Positions 7,141 through 15,480 of a DNA stretch of 21,762 nucleotides are shown here, in pieces (position 1 is the stretch's first letter; the number at the start of each line of letters is the position of its first letter). The notes beneath the pieces are model-generated. The model saw only the letters and a program-made list of their open reading frames with translations. It was not told the DNA's origin and made no database searches. The position numbers were made by a program, and so were the translations under genes. This DNA comes from GCA-020343675 sp964462945 (GTDB lineage Bacteria; Planctomycetota; Phycisphaerae; Sedimentisphaerales; Anaerobacaceae). Where the stretch lies: the NCBI GenBank assembly GCA_964462945.1, contig CAYWZW010000084.1, positions 1 through 21,762 of the forward strand. Direction: 5' to 3'.

Positions 7141-8274
7141 ATGAGCATTAAATCGTCTAAGACCGGAACGGATAAGGCAAACCGCGGGTGGCTGCGTCGC
7201 AACGCCATCAAGGCAGTCATCATCCTGGCCGCGATAGCGATAGTGGCCGCTGTCATGAAAATGCCGGCGCGCAAGCGCGACGCCCCCGCCACTGAAGCAC
7301 CGCCGGTGAACGTCACGGTTGAGACCATCGTTGCCGAACCGCAGCTTGCCGACACGTTCGAACTGCCGGCGGTGGTTGAGCCGAACCGGGTCATCAGGGT
7401 CCCGGCTGAGGTCGCAGGCCGCATCGAGCAAATCGGACCGGAGAAGGGAAATGTGGTGCGCGCGGGGGACCTGCTCATCCAGCTCAATGCGGACCTGTTG
7501 CGGCCCCAGTTCGAGATCGCCAAGGCGCAGGTCGAGTACGACCAGATTGAGTTTGAGCGCATGGCGAATCTGGTCAAAGAGGACGCCACCGCCCGCAGGG
7601 ACCTGGATAATGCCACCACGCAACTGGCCATCAGCAAGGCCCGCCTCGAGGAGATCCGCGCCCGCCTGGACCGCACGCGCATCCTCGCCCCCACCGCCGG
7701 AGTCCTGAACGACCTTCTCGTCGAAGAGGGCGAGTATATTGATTCGGGCAAGCCCGTGGCCGAGGTGGTGGAGACCGATACGGTGAAGGTCGTCGTGGAA
7801 GTTCCCGAACGCGACATCGCATTTTTCGCCGTCGGCGGGAAGGCGGAGGTCCTTGTGGACACCAAAGGCCAGCAGAGGTCTCTGGCGGGGTCACTCACCT
7901 TTATCAGCGAGCTGGCCGATTCGCGGACCCGGTCCACACGCATGGAGATCACCTTGAAAAACGAGGAACGGCTTTTGCGGAGCGGGCAGATTGTGCGCGT
8001 CCGCCTGACGCGCCAAATCCTGAAAGATGCCATCCTGATCCCGCTGCTGGCCGTGATCCCGATGGAAGACGGCATGGCCGTTTACGTCGTCAATTCCCCG
8101 GAAGGGGTCCCTAAGACGACACAAGCCGAGCGGCGGCAGGTTGAACTCGGAACCATCAAAGGCGACCGTATTCAAGTGACGGCGGGCTTGGAGGCGGGTG
8201 ACAAGCTGATCATCGCCGGTCATCGCTTCGTCGCGCCGGGGCAGAAAGTGAACGTCATAGCGGAGAACAAATAG
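7141..8274 (+). CDS. RND efflux periplasmic adaptor (HlyD/MFP family)
   Basis: The 378-residue product bridges an inner-membrane RND pump and an outer-membrane channel. It has a basic N-terminus, one membrane anchor (about 23-39), a first lipoyl half (84-117, RVPAEVAGRIEQI), an alpha-hairpin coiled coil (about 121-178), a second lipoyl half (181-212, ILAPTAGVLNDLLVEEGEYI) and a beta-barrel/membrane-proximal region after about 215. There is no lipobox Cys, so it is anchored by the helix rather than by lipid. I chose the ATG at 7141; a TTG at 7102 in the same frame, preceded by AAGGTGG (7091-7097), would add 13 residues and fits the nearby promoter, so it remains possible. The pump gene starts 5 bp after the stop, so the pair forms one operon. 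The substrate cannot be read from the sequence. Confidence 0.9.
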   Translation: MSIKSSKTGTDKANRGWLRRNAIKAVIILAAIAIVAAVMKMPARKRDAPATEAPPVNVTVETIVAEPQLADTFELPAVVEPNRVIRVPAEVAGRIEQIGPEKGNVVRAGDLLIQLNADLLRPQFEIAKAQVEYDQIEFERMANLVKEDATARRDLDNATTQLAISKARLEEIRARLDRTRILAPTAGVLNDLLVEEGEYIDSGKPVAEVVETDTVKVVVEVPERDIAFFAVGGKAEVLVDTKGQQRSLAGSLTFISELADSRTRSTRMEITLKNEERLLRSGQIVRVRLTRQILKDAILIPLLAVIPMEDGMAVYVVNSPEGVPKTTQAERRQVELGTIKGDRIQVTAGLEAGDKLIIAGHRFVAPGQKVNVIAENK

Positions 8275-8279
8275 CCGCC

Positions 8280-11200
8280 ATGCTGCTGACCGATGCTTCC
8301 ATCCGAAACCGCACCACGGTGGCTGTCCTGGGCCTGATTGTCGTAGTCATGGGCACCTACAGTTATGTCACCCTGCCCCGTGAGGCGTTCCCGGATATCC
8401 CCATCCCGCATATCCTCATCAGCACAGCCTACGAGGGCGTTTCGCCGGAGGACATGGAAACCTCGGTCACGATGAAGATCGAGAAGGAGCTCAACGGCGT
8501 CCGCGGTGTGAAGGAAATCCGCTCCAGCAGCGCCGAGGGCCTCTCGATGATCGACGTGGAGTTCACGCCGGACGTATCCAGCGAGGCGGCTTTGCAGCGC
8601 GTCCGCGACCGCGTGGACATAGCCAAGGGGGAGCTGCCCGTGGATGCCGAGGAGCCGACGATCAAGGAGATCAACTTCGCCGAGTTTCCCATCATGCTGG
8701 TGAGCGTCTCCGGCGACGTCTCGCCCGTCCAGCTCAAGGCGATCGCCGATACCCTGCAGGACACTCTCGAAGCGGTGCCCGGCGTGCTCAAGGTGGACGT
8801 GCTCGGCGCGCTGGAGCCTGAAATCCGGCTGGAGTTCGACCCCGACCGGCTGGCCTCGTACAACCTGACGATCCCGGAGATTCTGGCCCTGATCCCTTCG
8901 GAAAACGTGAACATCTCCGCCGGTGGTCTGGAGACGGCGGGCACCAAGTTCAACGTGCGGATTCCGGCAGAGCTTGTCACGGCCCAGGACGTGGATCACC
9001 TGCTCCTGACTGTGCGCGACGGCAAGCCCATCTATCTGGCCGACGTCGCCAACGTGCGCGCCACCTTCAAGGACCGCACCAGCTACTCGCGCCTCAACGG
9101 GTCCGCCAATGTCACGTTGAGCGTCCAGAAGCGCATCGGCGCCAATATCGTCCGCATTTCCGACTACGTCAAGGCCGTTGTTGACCGGGCGCATCAGCAG
9201 GTCCCCGGCGCCGTGAAATTCGATATCACCTTCGACATGTCCAAGTACGTCCGCAACACGGTGGCCGATCTCGAAAACAACATGGCTTCCGGGCTGGTCC
9301 TGGTGGTCGGCATCCTGATCCTGTTTCTGGGCTGGCGGACCAGCATGATCGTCTCGCTCATCATCCCGATCAGCATGCTTGCCAGCTTCTTCATCCTGCA
9401 GATGATCGGGTACACCCTGAACATGGTCGTTCTGTTCAGCCTGATGCTGGGCCTGGGCATGCTTGTGGACAGCGCCATCGTCATTGTCGAGAACATCTAT
9501 CGGCACATGGAGCTTGGGCGCAGCCGGATTGAGGCCGCGATCATCGGCACGCGGGAGGTGGCCTGGCCGGTGATTGCCTCGACGCTCACAAATATTGCGG
9601 CGTTCATTCCCCTGGCGTTCTGGCCCGGGATCATGGGTGACTTCATGAAGTACCTGCCCATCACCGTTATGATCGTGCTGGGCAGCTCGCTGATCGTGGC
9701 TCTGGTGTTCAATCCGACGTTCTGCTCAGCGTTTGCCGGCCGCGTCCCGCCTCGCAAGGCCCGGGAGCACTGGTTCATCCGGGGATACCGCCGCGTCCAG
9801 AGCGTGGGGCTGGGCCACCCGGTGATAGCCTTGTTCTTGTCCGTCTGTCTGCTGATCGGCCTTGCGGTCCTGTACGCCAAGGTCGGAAAGGGCACCGAGT
9901 TCTTCCCCCAGGGCGATCCGGAGCGTGCTTTTATCACCGTGCGCGCGCCGCAGGGCACGAACATCCGTGAGACGGATCGCATCATTCGCGTGATCGAGGG
10001 CCGCATCGAGCCGTACAAACCCTGGATTAAACACGTCGTCACAAACGTGGGCTCCGCCAGCGCGGGGATGGACATCATGGCCAGCACCGGCGGCCCACAC
10101 CTGGCCAACATCAGCCTGATCTTCTATGACTTTACCGAGCGAGAGCGGCCCTCCACCGAAATCCTCGCCGAGATTCGCAGGGACATCGCCGACATCGCCG
10201 GCGCGGAGATCAAGGTCGAGAAAGAAGAGCATGGCCCGCCCACCGGGGTGCCGGTCGCCGTGCGGATCATCGGAGAGGACTTCAAGGCGCTTGAGCGGCT
10301 CAGCGAGCAGGCCCGCCGGCTGATTGCCGACGTGCCGAACCTCGTCAACCTGCAGGGCGACCTGGAAGCGACTCGTCCTGAGCTGGCCTTTACCGTCAAC
10401 CGGCGCGTCGCCATGCTCCTCGGCGTCAATACCGCCATCGTGGGAAACTTTCTGAAGATGGCCGTGTTCGGAACCAAGGTCGGCACGTACCGTCAATTCA
10501 ATGACGAGTACGACATCACGGTGCGATTACCGCTGCCCGACCGGGTCAATATCGACGATCTCTACCGTCTGTGGATTCCTAACGCAACCGGCAGTGCGGT
10601 CCCGCTCAGCTCACTGGGGAGCTTCGAATACCAGGGCGGCTTCGGGGTGATCAACCGCGTCAACCAGAAGCGCGTCGTCACGCTGACGGCCGACGCCGAG
10701 GGCCGACTCAGCTCCGAGGTGCTGGCGGACGTGCAGGGCAAGCTGTCTAAATTCGAGCTGCCGAGCGGCTATGAGATCAGCTATGCCGGCGAAAAAGAAG
10801 AACAAGACAAAGCCCAGGCGTTCCTCTCCAAGGCGTTTATCATCGTCCTGCTGCTGGTCACCTTGGTGCTGGTCGCCGAGTTCAACAGCCTGATGGTGAC
10901 TTTGATCATCATGACCACGGTGATCCTGTCGCTGATTGGCGCGCTGCTGGGCCTGGTCGTCTGCGGCCTGCCCTTCGGCATTATCATGACCGGTATCGGC
11001 GTCATCAGCCTTGCCGGCGTTGTCGTGAACAACGGAATCGTGCTGCTCGACTACACGCGGCAACTGCAGCGCCAGGGCATGGACCTGGTCCGTGCCACGG
11101 TCGAGGCCGGAGTTACCCGTCTTCGCCCCGTGCTGCTGAGCGCCGCCACGAATTTCATCGGTCTGATCCCGATGGCCGTCGGCGTCTCTTATGACTTCCA

Positions 11201-11435
11201 CACGTTCACGTGGGCCACCAAGAGCGAGTCCACCCAGTGGTGGCGCAACATGGCGGTCGTCGTCATCTTCGGTCTGGGCTTTGCCACGATCCTGACGCTG
11301 GTGGTTGTCCCTTCGCTTTACGTCATGCTCAGCCGCCTGTGGCTGCGGCTGGGGATCAGCCCGGCCGGCCCCGAGCCCCGCCCCCCAGGGGGCCCGCACG
11401 CAGAGCCGGCAACAGCCATCGGTCAATCATTATGA
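8280..11435 (+). CDS. RND family efflux permease
   Basis: A 1051-residue inner-membrane pump of the AcrB/RND superfamily, full length. The order is standard: TM1 (about 10-30), a periplasmic porter half, TM2-TM6 (about 335-475), TM7 (about 518-535), a second periplasmic half, and TM8-TM12 to about 1023. TM4 carries GLGMLVDSAIVIVEN (391-405), with one of the two Asp residues of AcrB (D407/D408) kept as D397 and the second replaced by S398. TM10 has VVVNNGIVLLDY (914-925), with Asn where AcrB has K940. It is more likely an organic-solute (HAE-like) than a heavy-metal pump, because the CzcA signature is not obvious. There is no clear Shine-Dalgarno sequence; the 5-bp gap from the adaptor suggests coupled translation. 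Its last codons overlap the opposing methyltransferase by 6 bp. No outer-membrane factor gene is adjacent. Confidence 0.95.
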   Translation: MLLTDASIRNRTTVAVLGLIVVVMGTYSYVTLPREAFPDIPIPHILISTAYEGVSPEDMETSVTMKIEKELNGVRGVKEIRSSSAEGLSMIDVEFTPDVSSEAALQRVRDRVDIAKGELPVDAEEPTIKEINFAEFPIMLVSVSGDVSPVQLKAIADTLQDTLEAVPGVLKVDVLGALEPEIRLEFDPDRLASYNLTIPEILALIPSENVNISAGGLETAGTKFNVRIPAELVTAQDVDHLLLTVRDGKPIYLADVANVRATFKDRTSYSRLNGSANVTLSVQKRIGANIVRISDYVKAVVDRAHQQVPGAVKFDITFDMSKYVRNTVADLENNMASGLVLVVGILILFLGWRTSMIVSLIIPISMLASFFILQMIGYTLNMVVLFSLMLGLGMLVDSAIVIVENIYRHMELGRSRIEAAIIGTREVAWPVIASTLTNIAAFIPLAFWPGIMGDFMKYLPITVMIVLGSSLIVALVFNPTFCSAFAGRVPPRKAREHWFIRGYRRVQSVGLGHPVIALFLSVCLLIGLAVLYAKVGKGTEFFPQGDPERAFITVRAPQGTNIRETDRIIRVIEGRIEPYKPWIKHVVTNVGSASAGMDIMASTGGPHLANISLIFYDFTERERPSTEILAEIRRDIADIAGAEIKVEKEEHGPPTGVPVAVRIIGEDFKALERLSEQARRLIADVPNLVNLQGDLEATRPELAFTVNRRVAMLLGVNTAIVGNFLKMAVFGTKVGTYRQFNDEYDITVRLPLPDRVNIDDLYRLWIPNATGSAVPLSSLGSFEYQGGFGVINRVNQKRVVTLTADAEGRLSSEVLADVQGKLSKFELPSGYEISYAGEKEEQDKAQAFLSKAFIIVLLLVTLVLVAEFNSLMVTLIIMTTVILSLIGALLGLVVCGLPFGIIMTGIGVISLAGVVVNNGIVLLDYTRQLQRQGMDLVRATVEAGVTRLRPVLLSAATNFIGLIPMAVGVSYDFHTFTWATKSESTQWWRNMAVVVIFGLGFATILTLVVVPSLYVMLSRLWLRLGISPAGPEPRPPGGPHAEPATAIGQSL

Positions 11436-12299
11436 ACCAGCCCGCCGTCCGTCTGGCGAGTCGTTTTTCCTGTATCGCAGCAGGCGATAAGATTTGAATT
11501 GCTTGAAGTGCTCTGCGGTTCTGCTGCCGCCGGAATACTTCCTGTTGATTTTTTCCAGCTCGTCCTGGTACTTCCAGCTCAGAAGCCTGAACACCGTCGG
11601 GTACCTGTCGGCCAAAAAGTCGGCGACCGAATCGGCAACGGGCCTGGCGACCTGCTCCAGCGCTTCATTCAACAAATCGATATTCGGCGCGGTTTGCTCG
11701 GTGATATCCACGTCCTCAGTGGGCGTGAAAGGATACGTCTGGACAAGGTCGAAGAATTTGCTCAGCTCATGCCCGCCGCTCTGCCGCGATTTTTCCCCTA
11801 CGTCCTTTTTGAAAATGTCGCATATCAGCATGGAGCCGCCGACGTTCAGAAACCTCGACGTATTGGCCAGCGCCTCCGGCAGAGCGATATATTGAAAACT
11901 CTCAACAAACATAACGAGGTCATAGCGCTTTTGGGTTTCCAGCTCCTCATATTCGCATTCAAAAATTTCGCATTTCTCTCCAACGACCTTGCGGGTCTGC
12001 TCGGTAAGAAAAACACTCGGCGAAACGCAATCCACGGCATACCCCAGCGAGAGCAGCTTGTCGGCGATCCTCCCCGCCCCGCAGCCCACATCGAGAATGG
12101 CTTTGACCCCTTCGGGGATGCGCGAAAGAAGAAATTGGACGTATTCTTCCTGGGCAAAACGCAAATTGGTGATATCGACCTTCAGCTTGTCCGTCCAGTA
12201 CCCGTAGTGAAGGTGCTCCAGTTTCAGAAAATATTCCCCGCATATCCACCCGATCTTCAGGCCCACCTCCCGCGAACCACTTTCACGCTTTGGCTTCAT
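11430..12299 (-). CDS. Class I SAM-dependent methyltransferase
   Basis: A 289-residue cytoplasmic protein with a Rossmann-fold methyltransferase domain: the SAM-binding motif I is AILDVGCGAGRIA (67-79), followed by motif II around GYAVDCVSPS (86-95) and a YDLVMFVESFQYI stretch after the third strand. HLHYGYWTD (29-37) before the domain is typical of small-molecule methyltransferases that act on lipids, sterols or amines. The substrate is unknown. The last codons (SPDGRRAGS, stop) lie inside a 29-bp direct repeat (11435-11463) also found upstream of the gene's start (12453-12481), so the C-terminal tail is repeat-derived. The gene is tail-to-tail with the RND pump with a 6-bp overlap. The ATG at 12299 has only a weak AAAGG about 9-10 bases upstream. 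Confidence 0.85.
   Translation of the reverse strand: MKPKRESGSREVGLKIGWICGEYFLKLEHLHYGYWTDKLKVDITNLRFAQEEYVQFLLSRIPEGVKAILDVGCGAGRIADKLLSLGYAVDCVSPSVFLTEQTRKVVGEKCEIFECEYEELETQKRYDLVMFVESFQYIALPEALANTSRFLNVGGSMLICDIFKKDVGEKSRQSGGHELSKFFDLVQTYPFTPTEDVDITEQTAPNIDLLNEALEQVARPVADSVADFLADRYPTVFRLLSWKYQDELEKINRKYSGGSRTAEHFKQFKSYRLLRYRKNDSPDGRRAGS
11435..11463. repeat. 29-bp direct repeat, copy 1
   Basis: It begins AACCAGCCCG and ends CTGGCGAGTCG; copy 2 at 12453-12481 in the same orientation differs at a single base (C versus G at the 11th position). The copy overlaps the last base of the RND pump stop and encodes the C-terminal tail of the methyltransferase on the minus strand. The copies are 1018 bp apart and bracket that gene. 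Confidence 0.8.
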
Positions 12300-12343
12300 C
12301 CTAACTGACCTTTACTCAAAAGACACCCCCGATCTCCTTATGA

Positions 12344-12404
12344 TAGCCACGAATCTTCACGAATGATCACGAATTCGTGTCCAATTCGTGCGCCTTCGTG
12401 GCTA
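12344..12404. repeat. CACGAA-type palindromic intergenic repeat
   Basis: TAGCCACGAA (12344-12353) and TTCGTGGCTA (12395-12404) are perfect 10-bp inverted ends. The interior is built from CACGAAT/ATTCGTG units, including the perfect 12-bp palindrome CACGAATTCGTG (12368-12379). The 61 bp could fold into a long imperfect hairpin. A half-copy sits at 1742-1767. Repeats of this look are, as far as I recall, common in planctomycete intergenic regions. Confidence 0.7.
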
Positions 12405-12452
12405 AACAACTCGCTGCGCCGTCCAACGTTTCTCTCATCCATCAGAACGCCA

Positions 12453-12481
12453 AACCAGCCCGGCGTCCGTCTGGCGAGTCG
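12453..12481. repeat. 29-bp direct repeat, copy 2
   Basis: The second copy of the repeat at 11435-11463, with 28 of 29 bases identical and in the same orientation. It lies in the intergenic region between the methyltransferase start and the GH78 promoter. In the minus-strand frame it would again encode SPDGRRAG, but here it belongs to no gene. Confidence 0.8.
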
Positions 12482-12547
12482 GCCTGATTGACACGAGTAT
12501 TGTACCAGCTTCCTGAGAATTGTCCACATCTTGAATCAATTGAATAT

Positions 12548-12578
12548 TTGCTGCAAAATCCATGCAGGACTCTATAAT
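12548..12578 (+). promoter_or_regulatory. Candidate promoter of the GH78-pectate lyase operon
   Basis: A perfect TATAAT lies at 12573-12578, 35 bp before the GH78 start. The best -35 is the weak TTGCTG (12548-12553) at a long 19-bp spacing, so an activator may be needed. No clear operator is visible. Confidence 0.45.
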
Positions 12579-12613
12579 GGGGGGCGAGAATTTCTGTCAC
12601 AGGAGACGCACGA

Positions 12614-15445
12614 ATGATAAGAGCAAGATTATCGAAGCGTAATAATACATCCCGGCTCAAGGGGCTGCTGATGTCCGTTGTGCTCTGCGCCGCTGTACAG
12701 ACGGCGGACGGTATGGCCGGAGGACAGCAGGAGGCCTCGCGTATCGCGCCGACCGACTTGCGGTGCGAATACCTTCACGATCCCCTGGGCATCGACGTGA
12801 GGCAGCCGCGGCTGAGCTGGAAGCTCAAGGCAGCCGACTCGGCGGAACGCGGACAGGCACAGACGGCTTACCGCATTCTGGTGGCCGGCTCGCAGGACCT
12901 GCTTGCCCAGGACAAAAGCGACTTATGGGATTCGGGCGAGGTCAAGTCCGACCAGTCACACCTGGTTACCTATGGCGGGTCCGCTCTGTCTTCCGGCATG
13001 CGCTGCTATTGGAAGCTGCGGGTTCGCGACGAGCGCGGGGCGCTCTCGGCCTGGAGTACGCCGGCTCGATGGACGATGGGACTGCTGGATTCGTCGGACT
13101 GGACGGCCAAGTGGGTCGGCGCGGACACGCAGTTCGCCGAGGTAAAGACATTGCCGCCGGAAGGCAGCTACCTCGCGGATCCCTGGCTTCGCAAAATCAC
13201 CACTCTGAAAGAAAAGCCCCGGTGGGCGGCGATCCATGTCGCGTCGGTGGGCTACCATGAACTATACGTGAACGGAAAGAAGGTGACCGACGCCGTTTTG
13301 ATGCCGAGCGTGGCCGATCACACAAAACGCGCCCGCTACGTGACCTACGAAATTACCGACTATCTGCAAGCCGGTCGCAACGCGATTGGCCTGTGGCTGG
13401 GGACATCGTGGTCGGTCTATCCGTTGTACAAGAGCGACGACAAGCCGCAAACGCCCATCGTCATTGCCCAGGCCCGTATCGAAATGCCGGACGGACAAAC
13501 AGAGAATCTCATCACCGACGAGACGTGGAAGACCCATCCAAGTCCCAATGTCCTGCTGGGTACCTGGATGTTCACGAACTACGGCGGCGAATACTACGAC
13601 GCCGGCAAAGAGCTGCCGAACTGGTGCAGCCCCGACTTGGACGACAGCAACTGGAAGGCGGTCACCGTGTATCATCCCAAGCTGACGCTGTCGGCGGAAA
13701 TGGTCGAACCCAACCGCCGCATCCGTAAGATCGAACCCGTCGCCGTCGAGCAGGTCGAGGGTGAAGGCTATCGCGTGGACATGGGCGTGAATTTTGCCGG
13801 CTTTGTCGAGCTCGATCTCAAGGGGCAACTGGGTGACATCGTCGAGTTACAGTTCTCTGAGGACCGAGAAAAGCTGATGACTCATCGGCTCCACAGCGCT
13901 TACCGAATCGGGCCCGACGGCCGGGGCACTTTCCGCAATCGTTTCAACTACGGATCGGGGCGGTGGATCCTCATCAAAGGATTGGGATACAAGCCCCGGC
14001 TGGAGGACATTCGCGGCTATCTGGTGCGAACCGATTACCAGCGAGCCGGACGGTTTGAATGTTCCAACAAGCTGCTGAACGACATCTACGACCTCGTGCT
14101 GTGGACCTTCGAGAACCTCAGCCTGGGCGGTTACGTGGTCGATTGTCCCCAGCGCGAGCGCATGGGCTACGGCGGCGACGCTCACGCCACGACGCAGACG
14201 GCCATGAATAACTACCATCTGGGAGCTTTCTACACGAAGTGGTCTCAGGACTGGCGCGACGTCCAGGGCAAAGAGACGGCCTGGGGCCTTGGCGAAAAAG
14301 CCACAAACCAAAACGCCCCCACGCAACCGGGGAACCTGCCGTACACCGCTCCGACGTACTGGGGCGGCGGCGGACCCGCCTGGAGCGGCTATTGCGTCAC
14401 CCTGCCGTGGTACATGTACCGGCACTACGGCGATGTCCGAATACTCCAAGAGAATCTCGCCACGATAGAGCGCTGGCTGGCCTTCCTCGAAACCAAGTCG
14501 AAGAACGACATGCTTGTTCGCTGGGGCGGAGAGTGGGACTTCTTAGGCGATTGGCTCTGGCCGGGGGCTGAAGGCGTCAATGGGGACACGCGAGAGACCT
14601 TGTTTTTCAACAACTGCTATTGGATATACAATCTGCAAACGGCCGCGCGGATCGCCGACGCTCTGGGCAAAGACAACATGGCCGCGAAGTACCGCAGCCG
14701 GGCGCAGACCATCCGCCAAGCAGTGCATAAGGAGTTCTTCAATCCCGAGGAAAACGGCTACGTGAACAACTTCCAGGCTTATCTGGCTGCCGCGCTGTTG
14801 GTGGGACTGCCGCCCGAGGAGCTTCGGCCGACGGTATGGAAACGCTTCGAGGACGAGATTCTCGTCCACCGTCAGGGACACTTCTGGGGAGGCATCACGG
14901 GCGGTTACTTTATCGTCAAGAACCTGCTGGAGTTCGACCGGCCCGACCTGATGTTTGAGATGGCCACGAAAGAGGACTATCCGGGCTGGGGCGACATGCT
15001 CCGGCGCGGGGCCACGACCGCCTGGGAGGCATGGGACGGCCGAAATTCACTGCTGCACAGCTCGTATTTGCATATCGGCGCCTGGTTCATCGAGGGACTG
15101 GCGGGCATCCAACCCGACCCGAACGGCCCGGGCTACAAGCGTTTCATCATCATGCCGGGTCTGCTCAAGAAACAGTCTCTCGATTGGGTCAAAGCCCAAT
15201 TCGAATCACCCTATGGCACGATCCGAAGCGAGTGGCAGATTCGCAGCGGAGTGCTCGAGTTGAAGGTCTCGGTCCCACCCAATACGATCGCGACGCTGTA
15301 TTTGCCGACAAAGAACCCGAAATCGGTCAAAGAAGGAAACGCCTCCTTGACAGAGGTTCGCGGCGTGAAGCATTTGCGGGATGAGAAGGGCCATTCGGTG
15401 CTCGAAATTCAGCCCGGCCATTACAGCTTCGAGGCAGCTATATAG
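12614..15445 (+). CDS. GH78 alpha-L-rhamnosidase
   Basis: A 943-residue secreted enzyme expected to release terminal alpha-L-rhamnose from pectin oligosaccharides or glycosides by an inverting mechanism. It has a basic n-region and a hydrophobic core (about 17-29) acting as signal peptide, an FN3-like domain (45-155, APTDLRCEYLHDPLGID), the two N-terminal beta-sandwich domains of GH78 (about 160-480), an (alpha/alpha)6 barrel (about 480-830) and a C-terminal beta-sandwich to the end. Signature motifs are DCPQRERMGYGGD (510-522, with E515 the likely general acid), WGGEWDFLGDW (634-644) and TAWEAWDG (799-806, with E802 a candidate base). Length is typical of the family. AGGAG (12601-12605) sits 8 bases before the ATG. 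The pectate lyase follows after 35 bp, so they probably form an operon. Confidence 0.95.
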   Translation: MIRARLSKRNNTSRLKGLLMSVVLCAAVQTADGMAGGQQEASRIAPTDLRCEYLHDPLGIDVRQPRLSWKLKAADSAERGQAQTAYRILVAGSQDLLAQDKSDLWDSGEVKSDQSHLVTYGGSALSSGMRCYWKLRVRDERGALSAWSTPARWTMGLLDSSDWTAKWVGADTQFAEVKTLPPEGSYLADPWLRKITTLKEKPRWAAIHVASVGYHELYVNGKKVTDAVLMPSVADHTKRARYVTYEITDYLQAGRNAIGLWLGTSWSVYPLYKSDDKPQTPIVIAQARIEMPDGQTENLITDETWKTHPSPNVLLGTWMFTNYGGEYYDAGKELPNWCSPDLDDSNWKAVTVYHPKLTLSAEMVEPNRRIRKIEPVAVEQVEGEGYRVDMGVNFAGFVELDLKGQLGDIVELQFSEDREKLMTHRLHSAYRIGPDGRGTFRNRFNYGSGRWILIKGLGYKPRLEDIRGYLVRTDYQRAGRFECSNKLLNDIYDLVLWTFENLSLGGYVVDCPQRERMGYGGDAHATTQTAMNNYHLGAFYTKWSQDWRDVQGKETAWGLGEKATNQNAPTQPGNLPYTAPTYWGGGGPAWSGYCVTLPWYMYRHYGDVRILQENLATIERWLAFLETKSKNDMLVRWGGEWDFLGDWLWPGAEGVNGDTRETLFFNNCYWIYNLQTAARIADALGKDNMAAKYRSRAQTIRQAVHKEFFNPEENGYVNNFQAYLAAALLVGLPPEELRPTVWKRFEDEILVHRQGHFWGGITGGYFIVKNLLEFDRPDLMFEMATKEDYPGWGDMLRRGATTAWEAWDGRNSLLHSSYLHIGAWFIEGLAGIQPDPNGPGYKRFIIMPGLLKKQSLDWVKAQFESPYGTIRSEWQIRSGVLELKVSVPPNTIATLYLPTKNPKSVKEGNASLTEVRGVKHLRDEKGHSVLEIQPGHYSFEAAI

Positions 15446-15480
15446 CCACTCACGGTAAATGAAGAATAGGAAGGGCAAGA

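Noticed and set aside
8220..9506. A 428-codon open frame on the minus strand within the RND pump gene
   Set aside because: It is antisense to a full-length, well-conserved RND gene; its His/Asp/Gln-rich composition is that of a frame shadow in GC-rich DNA.
10611..11426. A 271-codon minus-strand frame within the 3' half of the RND gene
   Set aside because: Same reason: low-complexity Asp/Gln/His composition opposite conserved TM8-TM12 coding sequence.
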